A DNA stretch of 54,549 nt, from contig JAPKBO010000004.1 in assembly GCA_028823395.1 (NCBI GenBank), positions 1 through 54,549 on the forward strand, written 5' to 3'. This DNA comes from Planctomycetota bacterium. GTDB lineage: Bacteria > Planctomycetota > UBA1135 > GCA-002686595. Both the position numbers and the translations under genes were made by a program. The notes below the pieces were generated by a model. That model had not been told where the DNA came from, searched no databases, and saw only the letters and a program-made list of their open reading frames with translations. Below, piece after piece: positions 28,913 through 38,644 of this stretch; within the stretch, counting starts at the first letter, position 1; each line of letters begins with the position of its first letter.

Positions 28913-30279
28913 TTGCGCACTCCACTCCAACCGACCCAACGCCGGTCGTCGCCGCGCAGAAGGTGCGCCTCGAGCAATGGCTGCGCTCACCTATGCGTCG
29001 GCGGCTAGTGGTTGCCTTCGCTGTCGCACTGATGGTGTCGCTCTCCACCATGCTGCATGTGGATGCCGTCCAACAGGATGGTCGAGAGATCGAGTGGATG
29101 CATGTCTTTCAGCGCAAGGCCGTCGACTGGGCCCTATGGGGATTGGCGGCCGAACCGATTCTCCTCCTCGCACGTTTTTTGGCCGGCCACATCCGCTGGC
29201 TCTTGCCCCTGATTCTCCTCCATGCTGGCCTGGCCTATGGGGTTGCCCGTGGGCTGGAAGAAGCCGAGACATACGTGGCCAGCGAGTGGATATCCGCACC
29301 CATGGGCATGCGGTCCATCAACGCGCCGCTGCGCATGGCAGGCCAGGGCGCCTTTCCGTCCCGTGGCATTCGGCAAGATCCGGAGGACGGGGAACGCCGG
29401 CGGCCGGCGGGGCAGGCACGTGGGGGTGAGCGGGCACAAGAGCGGGGAGGCCTGCCTGGTGAATCGTTCCTATCCCCGGATGAAGCGCGTCGCCGCCGGG
29501 ACACCTCACGAGGTGGTCGGCGCATTGAACTGGGCGTCCTCCTCTACTTGGTCATCCTCGGCATGGGTTGGGGCGCACACTCCTACTTGGTTGAACGCGA
29601 TGTAGAGCGTCATGCAAGTCGGCTGGAACTCCGCACAGCACGACTTGAGGGTGAACTCTCGGAGGCGAAGATCTCAAGCTTGGAGGGGCAACTCCAGCCT
29701 CACTTCCTGTTCAATGCCCTGCACTCGGTGGGCGGACTAATCCGCAACAAGCAATCAGCCGAGGCCCTCACCACCCTCTCGGCCCTCGGAGATCTACTCC
29801 GCGCCACCCTCGAGCACGGCAAAGAACCCGAGGTGAAGTTCGAGCAGGAGCTTGCCCTGGCGGAGCACTTTCTGGAGATCGAGTCCATCCGCCTAGGCGA
29901 GCGCCTGCAGCTGGAGACCCATATTGCCCCGGGTCTATCTTCCGCCCGGGTGCCCGCCCTGCTGCTCCTGCCCCTAGTTGAGAACGCCGTCAAGTACGCG
30001 GTAGCCCCGCGCCCCGAAGGGGGCTGCGTGGAGTTACGGGCCGCCCGCGAGGGGGAGTTGCTGCACCTGACGGTGAGCGACGATGGGCCGGGATTTCCCG
30101 AGCATGTCCTGCAAGGGCAGAAACGCGACGAAGGCACGCGCTCTCCCATTGGGATCGAGAACACCCGCGCCCGCCTGGCTACCCTCTATGGTCCAACCGC
30201 GAGCCTGGAACTGGGCTCCTCCCCCAGCGGCGGCGCCACGGTCCACGTGAGACTGCCCTTCAGCGAGATGACCTCATGA
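28909..30279 (+). CDS. LytS/YehU-family sensor histidine kinase
   Basis: LEGQLQPHFLFNALHSVGGLIRNKQSAEALTTLSALGDLLR ... VSDDGPGFPEHVLQ; ATGA overlap with the previous gene. Confidence 0.9.
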   Translation: MIAHSTPTDPTPVVAAQKVRLEQWLRSPMRRRLVVAFAVALMVSLSTMLHVDAVQQDGREIEWMHVFQRKAVDWALWGLAAEPILLLARFLAGHIRWLLPLILLHAGLAYGVARGLEEAETYVASEWISAPMGMRSINAPLRMAGQGAFPSRGIRQDPEDGERRRPAGQARGGERAQERGGLPGESFLSPDEARRRRDTSRGGRRIELGVLLYLVILGMGWGAHSYLVERDVERHASRLELRTARLEGELSEAKISSLEGQLQPHFLFNALHSVGGLIRNKQSAEALTTLSALGDLLRATLEHGKEPEVKFEQELALAEHFLEIESIRLGERLQLETHIAPGLSSARVPALLLLPLVENAVKYAVAPRPEGGCVELRAAREGELLHLTVSDDGPGFPEHVLQGQKRDEGTRSPIGIENTRARLATLYGPTASLELGSSPSGGATVHVRLPFSEMTS

Positions 30280-31076
30280 CTCAAGCCGACGCGACTCTGA
30301 GCGTACTGATCGTGGACGATGAGCCCATGGCGCGCGCCTCGCTGCGCTCGCTACTAGAGGCCGAACCTGGAGTGCACCTTCTCGGAGAGTGCACAAACGG
30401 CACTGAGGCCCTCGCCAGCCTGCGGAACGAACGCCCGGACCTGATCTTCCTGGACGTAGAGATGCCCGGCATGAATGGTTTTGAAGTACTCGAGGCCTTG
30501 GATGAGGAGAACCCACCCCTGATCGTATTCACCACGGCCTACGACCGTTATGCCATTGAGGCCTTTGGCGTGCACGCAGTGGACTACCTGCTCAAGCCCT
30601 TTGACGATGAACGCTTCGCCCAGGCTCTGGAGCGCGCTCGGGATCACCTAGTTCGGGAACGCGTGGTGGATGCCAGTCGCACGCTGGCCCAACTGGTGCA
30701 GCCCCAGGCAAGCCAACCCGGCGACCTCCAAGACGATGGCAAGGCGGGCCCCGTAGAGCGCCTCACCATCCACCGTGAGGGGGGCGTCGAAATGGTGGAG
30801 ACGAGCAGTATTAGGTGGGTGGAGTCGGCGGACCAATACGTGCGCCTGCATACTTCGCGTGGTGAGATCCTCATGCGCGAATCCATGGGCGCATTGGAGC
30901 GCAGCCTGGACCCCGCGTGCTTCCAGCGCGTACACCGCTCAGCCATCGTGGCCCTCGATCAGATTCGCCAGTTGGTCACGCAGAGTGGCGGCCTCGGTAA
31001 GCTCCAGTTGCTCGACGAGACCTGGGTGCCCGTGAGTCGGGCACGCATCGCCGCCCTGCGTAGGCGACTAGGCTAA
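30276..31076 (+). CDS. LytTR-family response regulator
   Basis: LIVDDEPMARASLRSLLEAEPGV ... LIFLDVEMPGMNGFEVLEAL ... VDYLLKPFDDERFAQALERA; LytTR domain RWVESADQYVRLHTSRGEILMRESMGALERSLDPACFQRVHRSAIVALDQI. ATGA overlap. Confidence 0.94.
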   Translation: MTQADATLSVLIVDDEPMARASLRSLLEAEPGVHLLGECTNGTEALASLRNERPDLIFLDVEMPGMNGFEVLEALDEENPPLIVFTTAYDRYAIEAFGVHAVDYLLKPFDDERFAQALERARDHLVRERVVDASRTLAQLVQPQASQPGDLQDDGKAGPVERLTIHREGGVEMVETSSIRWVESADQYVRLHTSRGEILMRESMGALERSLDPACFQRVHRSAIVALDQIRQLVTQSGGLGKLQLLDETWVPVSRARIAALRRRLG

Positions 31077-31132
31077 GGTCCGTTCCAACAGCAGGGTGGA
31101 TGCTTGCTTGAACGCCCCTCCCGTAGGACCCT

Positions 31133-31186
31133 AAACGGGCCCTAAAGGGCCCTTCCCAACACATAAAGGCCTCTTTGCCCGTTTTT
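31133..31186 (+). terminator. Terminator downstream of LytTR regulator
   Basis: AAACGGGC ... inner GGGCCC-TAAA-GGGCCC ... GCCCGTTTTT: branched or alternative hairpin ending in a T-run. Confidence 0.6.
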
Positions 31187-31281
31187 ACCAACCAAGGGAT
31201 GGTGTACGCGCCGACTCCACCTTCCACTGGGAGCATGGCCGGTTCCACCGACTCTACCCCTTGCCCACTTAGCCCTTCCTC

Positions 31282-32361
31282 ATGATACGCATCCTGACCC
31301 CCGCACTAGCTGGTCTGACCCTCGTGGTCGGCGCAGCTGAACTGAACACGCGCTACGACACCGAGCGCAAATTGACCGTCTCCATTGAAACCAGCCAGAC
31401 CATGGAGACCGTTGCTTCGGAGATGACCCGTGACGGCGAGCCCATGGAAGGCTTCGGTGGTGGGCGTGGCGGAGGCGGAACCGAATCCACCATGGAGTGC
31501 ACCTACACGGACACTCTCTTGGCCGAGGATGAAGGTGCCCCCACGCGCATGGAACGCGAGTTCGGCGATGTGACCAACACGACCACGATGAACTTCGGCG
31601 AAGAATCCCGGGACACGGATCGCACCAGCCCTATGGACGGCGAGACCCTCACCCTGCACGTCGATGAGGACGGAGACACCATCGCCAAGCTCAAGGACGA
31701 TGACGATCCGGAGCATGATGACATGCTGAAAGGACATTCCCTCGCTCTGCTCCTGGACGGCCTGCTCCCCGATGGGGACGTTTCCGAGGGCGACAGTTGG
31801 GAGCCCGAAGCAGAAGCCATTTTGGCCGCCTTGGGCCTGAACGTTCAGAGCGCCTTGTTCCCCCCCCAAGAGCGAAGCGACGAAGGCGGTGGCGGACGCG
31901 GTGGCGGACGCGGCGGCCGCAGCTTCGGTGGTGGCGGTGGCAGCACTCTGCGCTACCTGAATGAAGCCGAATGGGACGCCGAAGCCACGCTCACCGATCG
32001 CACCGAAACCGTGCAGGATCTGGAATGCGTCGTCATCGAGCTCACCTTCGAGACTGAAGGTGACATGCCCGAGCGCTCGTTCGGCCGCGGTCGAGATCGG
32101 GACAGTTCCCCCTCGGCTTGGCAGAACGCCTTTACCCTGGGAAATTCGGAGCGACTCATCGAGAGCACCTACGAGGTCGAGATCGAAGGACAGCTCCTAT
32201 ACTCACTCGCCGAGCAACGCCCGGTGAAGCTGATTCTAGAAGGGGAAATTTCCCAAGAAACGAACACTGAAATAGACCGAGACGAGTTCAGCATGACGAT
32301 CTATCGCCTACAGGAAGGCACGATCGAACACACCGTGGAAATCACAGCAGAGGACGCCTAA
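31282..32361 (+). CDS. Exported hypothetical protein with Gly/Arg-rich tracts
   Basis: Signal-like MIRILTPALAGLTLVVGAAELNTRYDTERKLTVSIETSQ; GGGRGGGRGGRSFGGGGGS segment. Confidence 0.65.
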   Translation: MIRILTPALAGLTLVVGAAELNTRYDTERKLTVSIETSQTMETVASEMTRDGEPMEGFGGGRGGGGTESTMECTYTDTLLAEDEGAPTRMEREFGDVTNTTTMNFGEESRDTDRTSPMDGETLTLHVDEDGDTIAKLKDDDDPEHDDMLKGHSLALLLDGLLPDGDVSEGDSWEPEAEAILAALGLNVQSALFPPQERSDEGGGGRGGGRGGRSFGGGGGSTLRYLNEAEWDAEATLTDRTETVQDLECVVIELTFETEGDMPERSFGRGRDRDSSPSAWQNAFTLGNSERLIESTYEVEIEGQLLYSLAEQRPVKLILEGEISQETNTEIDRDEFSMTIYRLQEGTIEHTVEITAEDA

Positions 32362-32363
32362 AC

Positions 32364-33110
32364 ATGAATACAGTCATTATCCCCTTGGTCAGCTTCCTCG
32401 CCGCCGGCGCGGGCTACATGGCCGCCGAGTTCTTGAGCCAGGACGATTCAGCCCCTGGTCTCGCACAAGGTGGCCCCGCATTGGCCTCGAGCAGTCTCGA
32501 AGAAACGGGCGTCCAGAAGAGCCTGGATGATTTCGCTAAGCGCCTCACGGAGCTGGAAGCACGCAACAACATGGCTGCGGTTGATCGTCAGCCGGCCGGG
32601 GCCCTTGAGACCACTCAGGTCGAGGATATGGCCGCCATGCGCGAGATACTGGCCTCCTTCAAGTCCGTGGAGACGGCGCCTCCGGCCCGCTTCCAGGACA
32701 TGGTCGAATTGGCCATCGAGGAGCGTGAAAACCGTGAGGAAGCGGAGCGTGACGCACGGCGAGATGAGCAGCGAATGGAGCGCATGGACCGCACGATGGA
32801 AGATCTGACCACCAAGCTTGGGCTGGATCCGAATCAGTCCGGTCAGATGCGCAAACTCCTCACTGACCGCGATCTCCAGCGCACCCAGTTCTTCGAGGGT
32901 ATGCGCAACGGCGGTACCGCTGGCATAGATCGGGACTCGATTAGGGAATCGATGCGCGTGCAAGGCGAGACGTTCAACACAAGCCTCCAGACGTTCCTGA
33001 GCCCCCAACAGGTTGAGGACTACCAAGGCATGAACAACAACTCCGGTGGTTGGGGCACGGGCCGTGGAGGCGGACGCGACTCCGGCACCCGTGGCGGCCG
33101 CGATGCCTGA
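32364..33110 (+). CDS. Membrane-anchored coiled-coil hypothetical protein with RG-rich C-terminus
   Basis: N-terminal TM VIIPLVSFLAAGAGYMAAEF; charged coiled coil; GWGTGRGGGRDSGTRGGRDA tail; 2 nt after the previous stop. Confidence 0.65.
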   Translation: MNTVIIPLVSFLAAGAGYMAAEFLSQDDSAPGLAQGGPALASSSLEETGVQKSLDDFAKRLTELEARNNMAAVDRQPAGALETTQVEDMAAMREILASFKSVETAPPARFQDMVELAIEERENREEAERDARRDEQRMERMDRTMEDLTTKLGLDPNQSGQMRKLLTDRDLQRTQFFEGMRNGGTAGIDRDSIRESMRVQGETFNTSLQTFLSPQQVEDYQGMNNNSGGWGTGRGGGRDSGTRGGRDA

Positions 33111-33159
33111 CTCAACAGCCTGAGATTGTAAAGGCAGGGCATCCCTCGCCCTCAACACG

Positions 33160-33195
33160 AACTGCACGGGTAGAATGCTACCCGTGCAGTTTTTT
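33160..33195 (+). terminator. Intrinsic terminator (perfect 14-bp stem, T6)
   Basis: AACTGCACGGGTAG-AATG-CTACCCGTGCAGTT followed by a T-run (TTTTTT 33190-33195). Confidence 0.85.
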
Positions 33196-34659
33196 ATTCA
33201 CTGTGGTCTCGCCCTGGCGGGAATTCTGTCCGATGCTCCTGAGCCTGGGCCCAACATCGTATTCGTCCTGGCCGATGACCTCGGGTATGCCGAGCTCGGC
33301 TGCTTTGGGTCCGAGACAATCAAGACTCCCAACCTGGATCGCTTGGCTCGGGACGGCATGCGCTTCACGCGTCACTACGCCGGCGATGCGGTCTGCGCTC
33401 CATCACGTTGCGTTCTGCTAACGGGCCTGCACACAGGCCACGCCCACGTGCGTGATAACAGCGGGGCACATCGCAAGAACAATCCCCATGGGGAAGGGCA
33501 GGTGCCGCTGCCTGCTGGAACCCCCACCCTCGCTCGTGCCCTGCAGCAACAGGGCTATGCCACGGGTGCCTTTGGCAAATGGGGCCTGGGGGGCCCAGGG
33601 GAGAGCGGCGAACCCCACCTCCAGGGATTCGATGAGTTCTTCGGCTACCTGTGTCAGGCTCAGGCCCACAACCACTACCCCGATCACCTGTGGCACAACG
33701 GCAAACGGGTGGAGGCCGGCAACAGAGTGTTCTCCGCCCACCAGAAGATCGAGCGCGCCCCGGACTCCAGTGATGAATGGGACACGTTCCAGGGACAAAC
33801 CTACGCCCCGGACCTCTTCATCGAGCGCGCCGAGGCCTTCATCCGCGACAACGCAGACCAGCCCTTCTTCCTCTACTACCCCAGTGCCATCCCCCACGTG
33901 GCCTTGCAGGTCCCCGATGAAGATCTCGAGGCCTACCCGACGGACTGGGATAAGAAGCCCTACTTGGGGGGCAAGGGCTACCTGCCTCATCTCCGACCGC
34001 GAGCGGCCTACGCGGCCATGATCACCCACCTCGATACAGAGGTGGGGCGCCTGATGAAGGTCATCGCGGAGGAGGGACTGAGCGAGAACACGCTCTTCAT
34101 CTTCACCAGTGACAATGGCCCCTCCTATGCGGGTGGCTCGGATTCGAAGTTCTTCGACTCCACCGGCCCCCTGCGAGGATTGAAGGGCAGCCTCTACGAA
34201 GGAGGCCTGAGAGTGCCCCTGATCGCCCACTGGCCCGGGACCGTTCCCGCGGGCACCGCGAGCGCAAGGGTGTGTGCCTTCCAGGATTTCCTACCCACCC
34301 TGTGCTCCTTGGCTGGCGCCGATTATCCCGAGGGTCTCGACGGCGTCGATCTCAGCGGCACCCTTCGTGGCCTTCCCGCTCGACTGGCCAGGCGGCCCCC
34401 ACTCTACTGGGAACTCGGCCGGCGTCAGGCGCTCTTGGACGGGCGCTGGAAGTGGGTGCGGCAGACCTCCAAGAAGGGGGTCGTAACCGAGGAGTTGTTC
34501 GATCTTGATTCCGACCCGAACGAGGGCACCAACCTCGCCCTGGAACACCCGAAGCAACTTGTGGCGATGCGCACGCTTGCCTTCGCTCAAAGGAATCCAT
34601 CAGAGCTCTTCCCGAGCCCCTTTGACGATGAAGTTCCCAGCGACGAAGACTCGGACTAA
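33175..34659 (+). CDS. Sulfatase
   Basis: NIVFVLADDLGYAELGCFGSETIKTPNLDRLARDGMRFTRHYAGDAVCAPSRCVLLTG (C-x-P-S-R formylglycine motif). Confidence 0.95.
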   Translation: MLPVQFFIHCGLALAGILSDAPEPGPNIVFVLADDLGYAELGCFGSETIKTPNLDRLARDGMRFTRHYAGDAVCAPSRCVLLTGLHTGHAHVRDNSGAHRKNNPHGEGQVPLPAGTPTLARALQQQGYATGAFGKWGLGGPGESGEPHLQGFDEFFGYLCQAQAHNHYPDHLWHNGKRVEAGNRVFSAHQKIERAPDSSDEWDTFQGQTYAPDLFIERAEAFIRDNADQPFFLYYPSAIPHVALQVPDEDLEAYPTDWDKKPYLGGKGYLPHLRPRAAYAAMITHLDTEVGRLMKVIAEEGLSENTLFIFTSDNGPSYAGGSDSKFFDSTGPLRGLKGSLYEGGLRVPLIAHWPGTVPAGTASARVCAFQDFLPTLCSLAGADYPEGLDGVDLSGTLRGLPARLARRPPLYWELGRRQALLDGRWKWVRQTSKKGVVTEELFDLDSDPNEGTNLALEHPKQLVAMRTLAFAQRNPSELFPSPFDDEVPSDEDSD

Positions 34660-36530
34660 CGCCCGCCCAGCGTAAGCCAGAAGACCTTCTCAGCGCCGTC
34701 GCGCTGCACGGTCACCTGCACCCGATCCCCGGGGGTGTGCCCCGCCAGGAGATTGCGCAGCGCCGCCTCGTCCTTGAGGGCCTTGCCCGCCCACTTGGTC
34801 AAGAGATCGCCTTCCTTGATTCCAGCCTGGTCTGCGGGCGCACCATCGATCACCGTCCCGATCACGACCCCCGCCTGGGTGTTGCTCTCAGCCGTCACCA
34901 CTCCCACGAACACCCGTGGCGCGGGGGCAGCAGGAGGCTGGGTCCTGCGCGCGTCACCGCCCCCCACTCCGCGACGAGCCCGGGCCGCGTAGGCGAAGGC
35001 CTGATCCCGTAGGGCCGCCCCCCTCAAGATATTGTGGAACAGATTGATCGTGTGCACGGCATCCACACGGTTGATCTTGCTCACGACGTCGCGCGAGGTG
35101 TGATAGTCGTCGTGGAAATCGGCGATGATGCCGAACAGGACGGGCATCTTGGCGCGATAGAAGGGCGTGTGATCTGAAGCACCAGACATGTTCTCGGGCT
35201 GCACGATGGTCAGTGGAGAAGCCTCAAACATAGGTGCGAGCCACTCCGCCATCCCCTCGCCCGTTGAGGCTCCGGAAACGGACAGGCGCTTATCAGCGAT
35301 ACGTCCGATCATGTCGAAGTTGATCATCAACTTGTGCTGCTCGATGGGAAACAGGGGATTTCGGCAGTAGTAGCTCGAGCCTATAAGGCCCGATTCCTCG
35401 GCGCTAAAGCACATGAATAGCACTGAGCGAGCTTCCCCGTCAGGAGGCAGTTCCCGGTATTCCGCAGCGAGGCGCTTGGCAAGCATGATCACGGCGGCGC
35501 TTCCCGAGGCGTTGTCATCAGCGCCCGGATGCAACTTGCCCGGTCCTTCGCGGGAGCCAAAATTCCCCATTCCCAGGTGGTCAAGGTGCGCACCCAGCAC
35601 CAAGTATTCGGAGGCCAGGGAGCCCTTTCCGCGCAGCAAACCGATCACGTTTTCGGCACTGAGTTCTTCGTCGGCGATCTGGGCCTGGATCTCGATTTCA
35701 CAGCCCAAGTCACGCACCACTCCATGAGCGTCCGCCTCTCGGCGCAGGTCCATCAAAGAGGGGGCAACGCCCGCCTCCGTGAGGAGTAGCGTCGCAGCTT
35801 CCGAGGTGGCCATCAAGACCGGGATCTGGACGTGGCTTCGGGAACCGCGGCCCGCGAGCATCAGGTCCCCCACCCGATCATCTGCCGCACCGGGGGGGCT
35901 GACGAGTAAGACACCAACAGCACCGCGCTCTTCCGCAGCCTTCAGCTTGCGACTGAACCCGGACTTAGCGGTCCAAGGACCGCGCGTGGCCCAGAGGCTC
36001 TTGCCTTCTTCATCCATAGGTTCGAAGCGCATGATCATGGCAACCTTGCCCGTGAGGTCCACGCCGTCCTCGAACCCTCTGTAGCCCTCCTGGCCCTTCT
36101 CGATTCCGTATCCACAGAACACCAGAGGCGCCGTGGCGGCCCCTGACCCACCCATGCCCGTCACGCCAAAATCGACTCCATGCGTCAGGGTAACCAAGCC
36201 CACCGCCAGATAGGATTCCGTCACGGACCGGCGCTTGCCCACGGGAAAGCTCTGGCGATAGCTGTCGCCCTCAACGGGCCGTTCAAGACCCGCCTGATCA
36301 AAGTGCGCCTCCACGTATTCGGTCGCGATTTCCATGCCGCGCGTCCCCGGCAAACGGCCCTCTAGGAACGGGTTGGCGAGGAAGGTCACGTGCTCGTTGT
36401 ACGCCCGGACATCCTCACCCAGTTCGGCCAGCAGGGCCGCGATCGGGGCGTCCTCAGCAGGCACTTGCTCTTGCGCCAGGGCGGGTGCCGAGCTCAGGAG
36501 CAGGAGCAGGGAGGAAAGGGGGTAGTTCAT
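34656..36530 (-). CDS. Secreted M28-family aminopeptidase with C-terminal PDZ domain
   Basis: Signal MNYPLSSLLLLLSSAPALAQ; YLVLGAHLDHLG ... GADDNASGSAAVIMLAKRL ... CFSAEESGLIGSSYY ... GASDHTPFYRAKMPVL; PDZ-like AGVVIGTVIDGAPADQAGIKEGDLLTKWAGKAL. Confidence 0.9.
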   Translation of the reverse strand: MNYPLSSLLLLLSSAPALAQEQVPAEDAPIAALLAELGEDVRAYNEHVTFLANPFLEGRLPGTRGMEIATEYVEAHFDQAGLERPVEGDSYRQSFPVGKRRSVTESYLAVGLVTLTHGVDFGVTGMGGSGAATAPLVFCGYGIEKGQEGYRGFEDGVDLTGKVAMIMRFEPMDEEGKSLWATRGPWTAKSGFSRKLKAAEERGAVGVLLVSPPGAADDRVGDLMLAGRGSRSHVQIPVLMATSEAATLLLTEAGVAPSLMDLRREADAHGVVRDLGCEIEIQAQIADEELSAENVIGLLRGKGSLASEYLVLGAHLDHLGMGNFGSREGPGKLHPGADDNASGSAAVIMLAKRLAAEYRELPPDGEARSVLFMCFSAEESGLIGSSYYCRNPLFPIEQHKLMINFDMIGRIADKRLSVSGASTGEGMAEWLAPMFEASPLTIVQPENMSGASDHTPFYRAKMPVLFGIIADFHDDYHTSRDVVSKINRVDAVHTINLFHNILRGAALRDQAFAYAARARRGVGGGDARRTQPPAAPAPRVFVGVVTAESNTQAGVVIGTVIDGAPADQAGIKEGDLLTKWAGKALKDEAALRNLLAGHTPGDRVQVTVQRDGAEKVFWLTLGGR

Positions 36531-36677
36531 GAGAGATCGGGGCCCAAAGGCCATCTTGAGAATAACGCCACCCTACCTAAGGCATAACCCCGGGCTGAGA
36601 ATCCCCTGCGGGGATCCGGCAAGGACGAAATAGAGCCGAGGGGGTGTCGGACGCGAACCTGCGCTAGACTGCGACCC

Positions 36678-37967
36678 ATGGGCTTCTCTTGGTCCCTCCT
36701 GGCCGGCACCTTTGTGCTGGGCCTAACCGCAAACAAACCCCACCCCCTCGACGGCCCCGATGTGGACCTCCGTCTTTGGGTGGAAGCGGAATCGGTCACG
36801 GCCCACGTGGTCTTGAATCTGGCCTTCGTTGATGCGTTCCTAGAGATTCCGCGCGAAGACGAGATGCTCTTGCGCGGACCCGAGCATGAATTGGCGGCGG
36901 ACATGGTGTTCGAACTCCTGTCGGAGCGCCTATCGGTAACGGCGGGTTCCATTCAGCTCCGGCCACAGCTCGCGGATTTCGAGGTGATCGACCCTAACTT
37001 CGATCTCCTGGCACATTTCCCACGCTTCGGCACCCGCGCCATGCAGAAGCTACGCATGACCTTGGAGTTCCCACTGGAGACACCACCTTCGGAAGTGAAG
37101 TTCACCTGGCGTGCGTATGCCGATGACCCGATCCTATCCGAGCCCCGTTATCCAGTACCCATGGACGTCGTCGCCCACTTGAGTGCGGGAGGAGTGCGCA
37201 CGCGCGTCACGCTCAAAGCGAGCGACCCAACCTTCACCTGGCGTGGCCTTACCGCTGCCGCCGAGGATCACTTCGAGAATGTTCCGGGCCTCTCTAAGCC
37301 GGAGCCCATCCAATGGCCCCTGCTAACCCTGGCCTTGGCCGGGGCCGGGATAACCTTGCTAGCTCCTCGACGCCGCAGACGCCGGCGTGCGCTCCTAACT
37401 GCTGGCGTGACATGCCTTGTCGTCGCGCCATTTGCCTGGAATCTGCGCACGGACCTATCCCCGCTCAACAGCGGGGACATCCTGCCCTCGCACTCCCAGG
37501 CGAAGGCCGTCTTCGAACCCCTACACACGAACATCTACCGCGCCTTCGATTTCACCAACCAGTCGGATGTGTACGACTCCCTCGCACGCAGCGTGCACGG
37601 CGATCTGCTCGACGAACTGTACAACCAGATCCACGAGGGCCTGGTGATGCAGGAGGAGGGCGGGGCCGTGAGCGAGGTTCAGGATCTACGTCTCAAGGAG
37701 CTCTCGATTGAGGGCGTGGGCTTGGACGACACGGGTTCCCCCACTTTCCGCGCCCGCTGCCAGTGGGAAGTGGACGGTGCTGTGTTCCACTCGAACCACT
37801 CGCATTGGCGCACCAATCAGTACGAAGCGCGCTACGGAGTGGCGGCAACGGCAGCAGGCTGGCGCATCGTCTCACACGAGATCCTGGCGGCACGCCGTGT
37901 AGACGCAGGCCCCATTCTGCCCCAGGACACTCAAGAGAACCCACCACCCCCGGGAGAGGCCTTTTGA
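36678..37967 (+). CDS. Hypothetical membrane/exported protein linked to ABC transporter genes
   Basis: Signal, ectodomain starting HPLDGPDVDLRLWVEAESVTAHVVLNLAFVDAF, one TM pair near WPLLTLALAGAGITLLAPRRRRRRR; stop overlaps the start of the ATPase gene. Confidence 0.6.
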   Translation: MGFSWSLLAGTFVLGLTANKPHPLDGPDVDLRLWVEAESVTAHVVLNLAFVDAFLEIPREDEMLLRGPEHELAADMVFELLSERLSVTAGSIQLRPQLADFEVIDPNFDLLAHFPRFGTRAMQKLRMTLEFPLETPPSEVKFTWRAYADDPILSEPRYPVPMDVVAHLSAGGVRTRVTLKASDPTFTWRGLTAAAEDHFENVPGLSKPEPIQWPLLTLALAGAGITLLAPRRRRRRRALLTAGVTCLVVAPFAWNLRTDLSPLNSGDILPSHSQAKAVFEPLHTNIYRAFDFTNQSDVYDSLARSVHGDLLDELYNQIHEGLVMQEEGGAVSEVQDLRLKELSIEGVGLDDTGSPTFRARCQWEVDGAVFHSNHSHWRTNQYEARYGVAATAAGWRIVSHEILAARRVDAGPILPQDTQENPPPPGEAF

Positions 37968-38644
37968 CGGACCGTGCCTTACTCACTGCGGAGGCCCTGC
38001 GCTTCGCCTACCCCGAGGGTCGCTTCGTGGCTCACGTGCCCCGGTTCCGGCTGGACCGTGGTGAACGCGTGGCCTGCGTGGGCAGCAGCGGCGCGGGAAA
38101 GACAACCCTCCTGCATCTTCTGACCGGAGTACTGCGCGCTGATAGCGGACGCATTGAACTGAACGGGGCGAGACTCACAGATCTGGACGAAGAGTCGCGC
38201 CGCGCTCTGCGCATTCGCACGGTTGGCATGGTGTTCCAGCAGTTCGCTCTGCTCGATTACCTGTGCGTACTCGACAACATCCTGCTGCCGTACCTGGTTT
38301 CGGAGGCTCTGGACCTGGACGCAACGGTACGGGAGCGCGCCCGATCGCTGGCGGAGGCCACGGGCATTGAAGCTCTGCTCGACCGCAAGCCGGGACAACT
38401 ATCCCAGGGCGAGCGCCAACGGGTGGCCCTCTGCCGGGCACTGGTCACCGAACCGCCCCTGGTTCTTGCGGACGAGCCCACGGGCAACCTGGACGCCACA
38501 CGCACCGACGCGGCTATGGATCTGCTCTTTGAGGTCTGCGCCCGACACGGCAGCACGCTGCTTGTGGTAACCCACGACACACGCCTCCTGGAACGCTTCG
38601 ACCGAGTACTGCAGTTGGAAGAGTGCATGCAGGTCACCCGATGA
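37964..38644 (+). CDS. ABC transporter ATP-binding protein (LolD/MacB type)
   Basis: CVGSSGAGKTTLLHLLTGVLRADSGRI ... LSQGERQRVALCRALVTEPPLVLADEPTGNLD; TTG start overlapping the upstream TGA. Confidence 0.92.
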   Translation: MTDRALLTAEALRFAYPEGRFVAHVPRFRLDRGERVACVGSSGAGKTTLLHLLTGVLRADSGRIELNGARLTDLDEESRRALRIRTVGMVFQQFALLDYLCVLDNILLPYLVSEALDLDATVRERARSLAEATGIEALLDRKPGQLSQGERQRVALCRALVTEPPLVLADEPTGNLDATRTDAAMDLLFEVCARHGSTLLVVTHDTRLLERFDRVLQLEECMQVTR

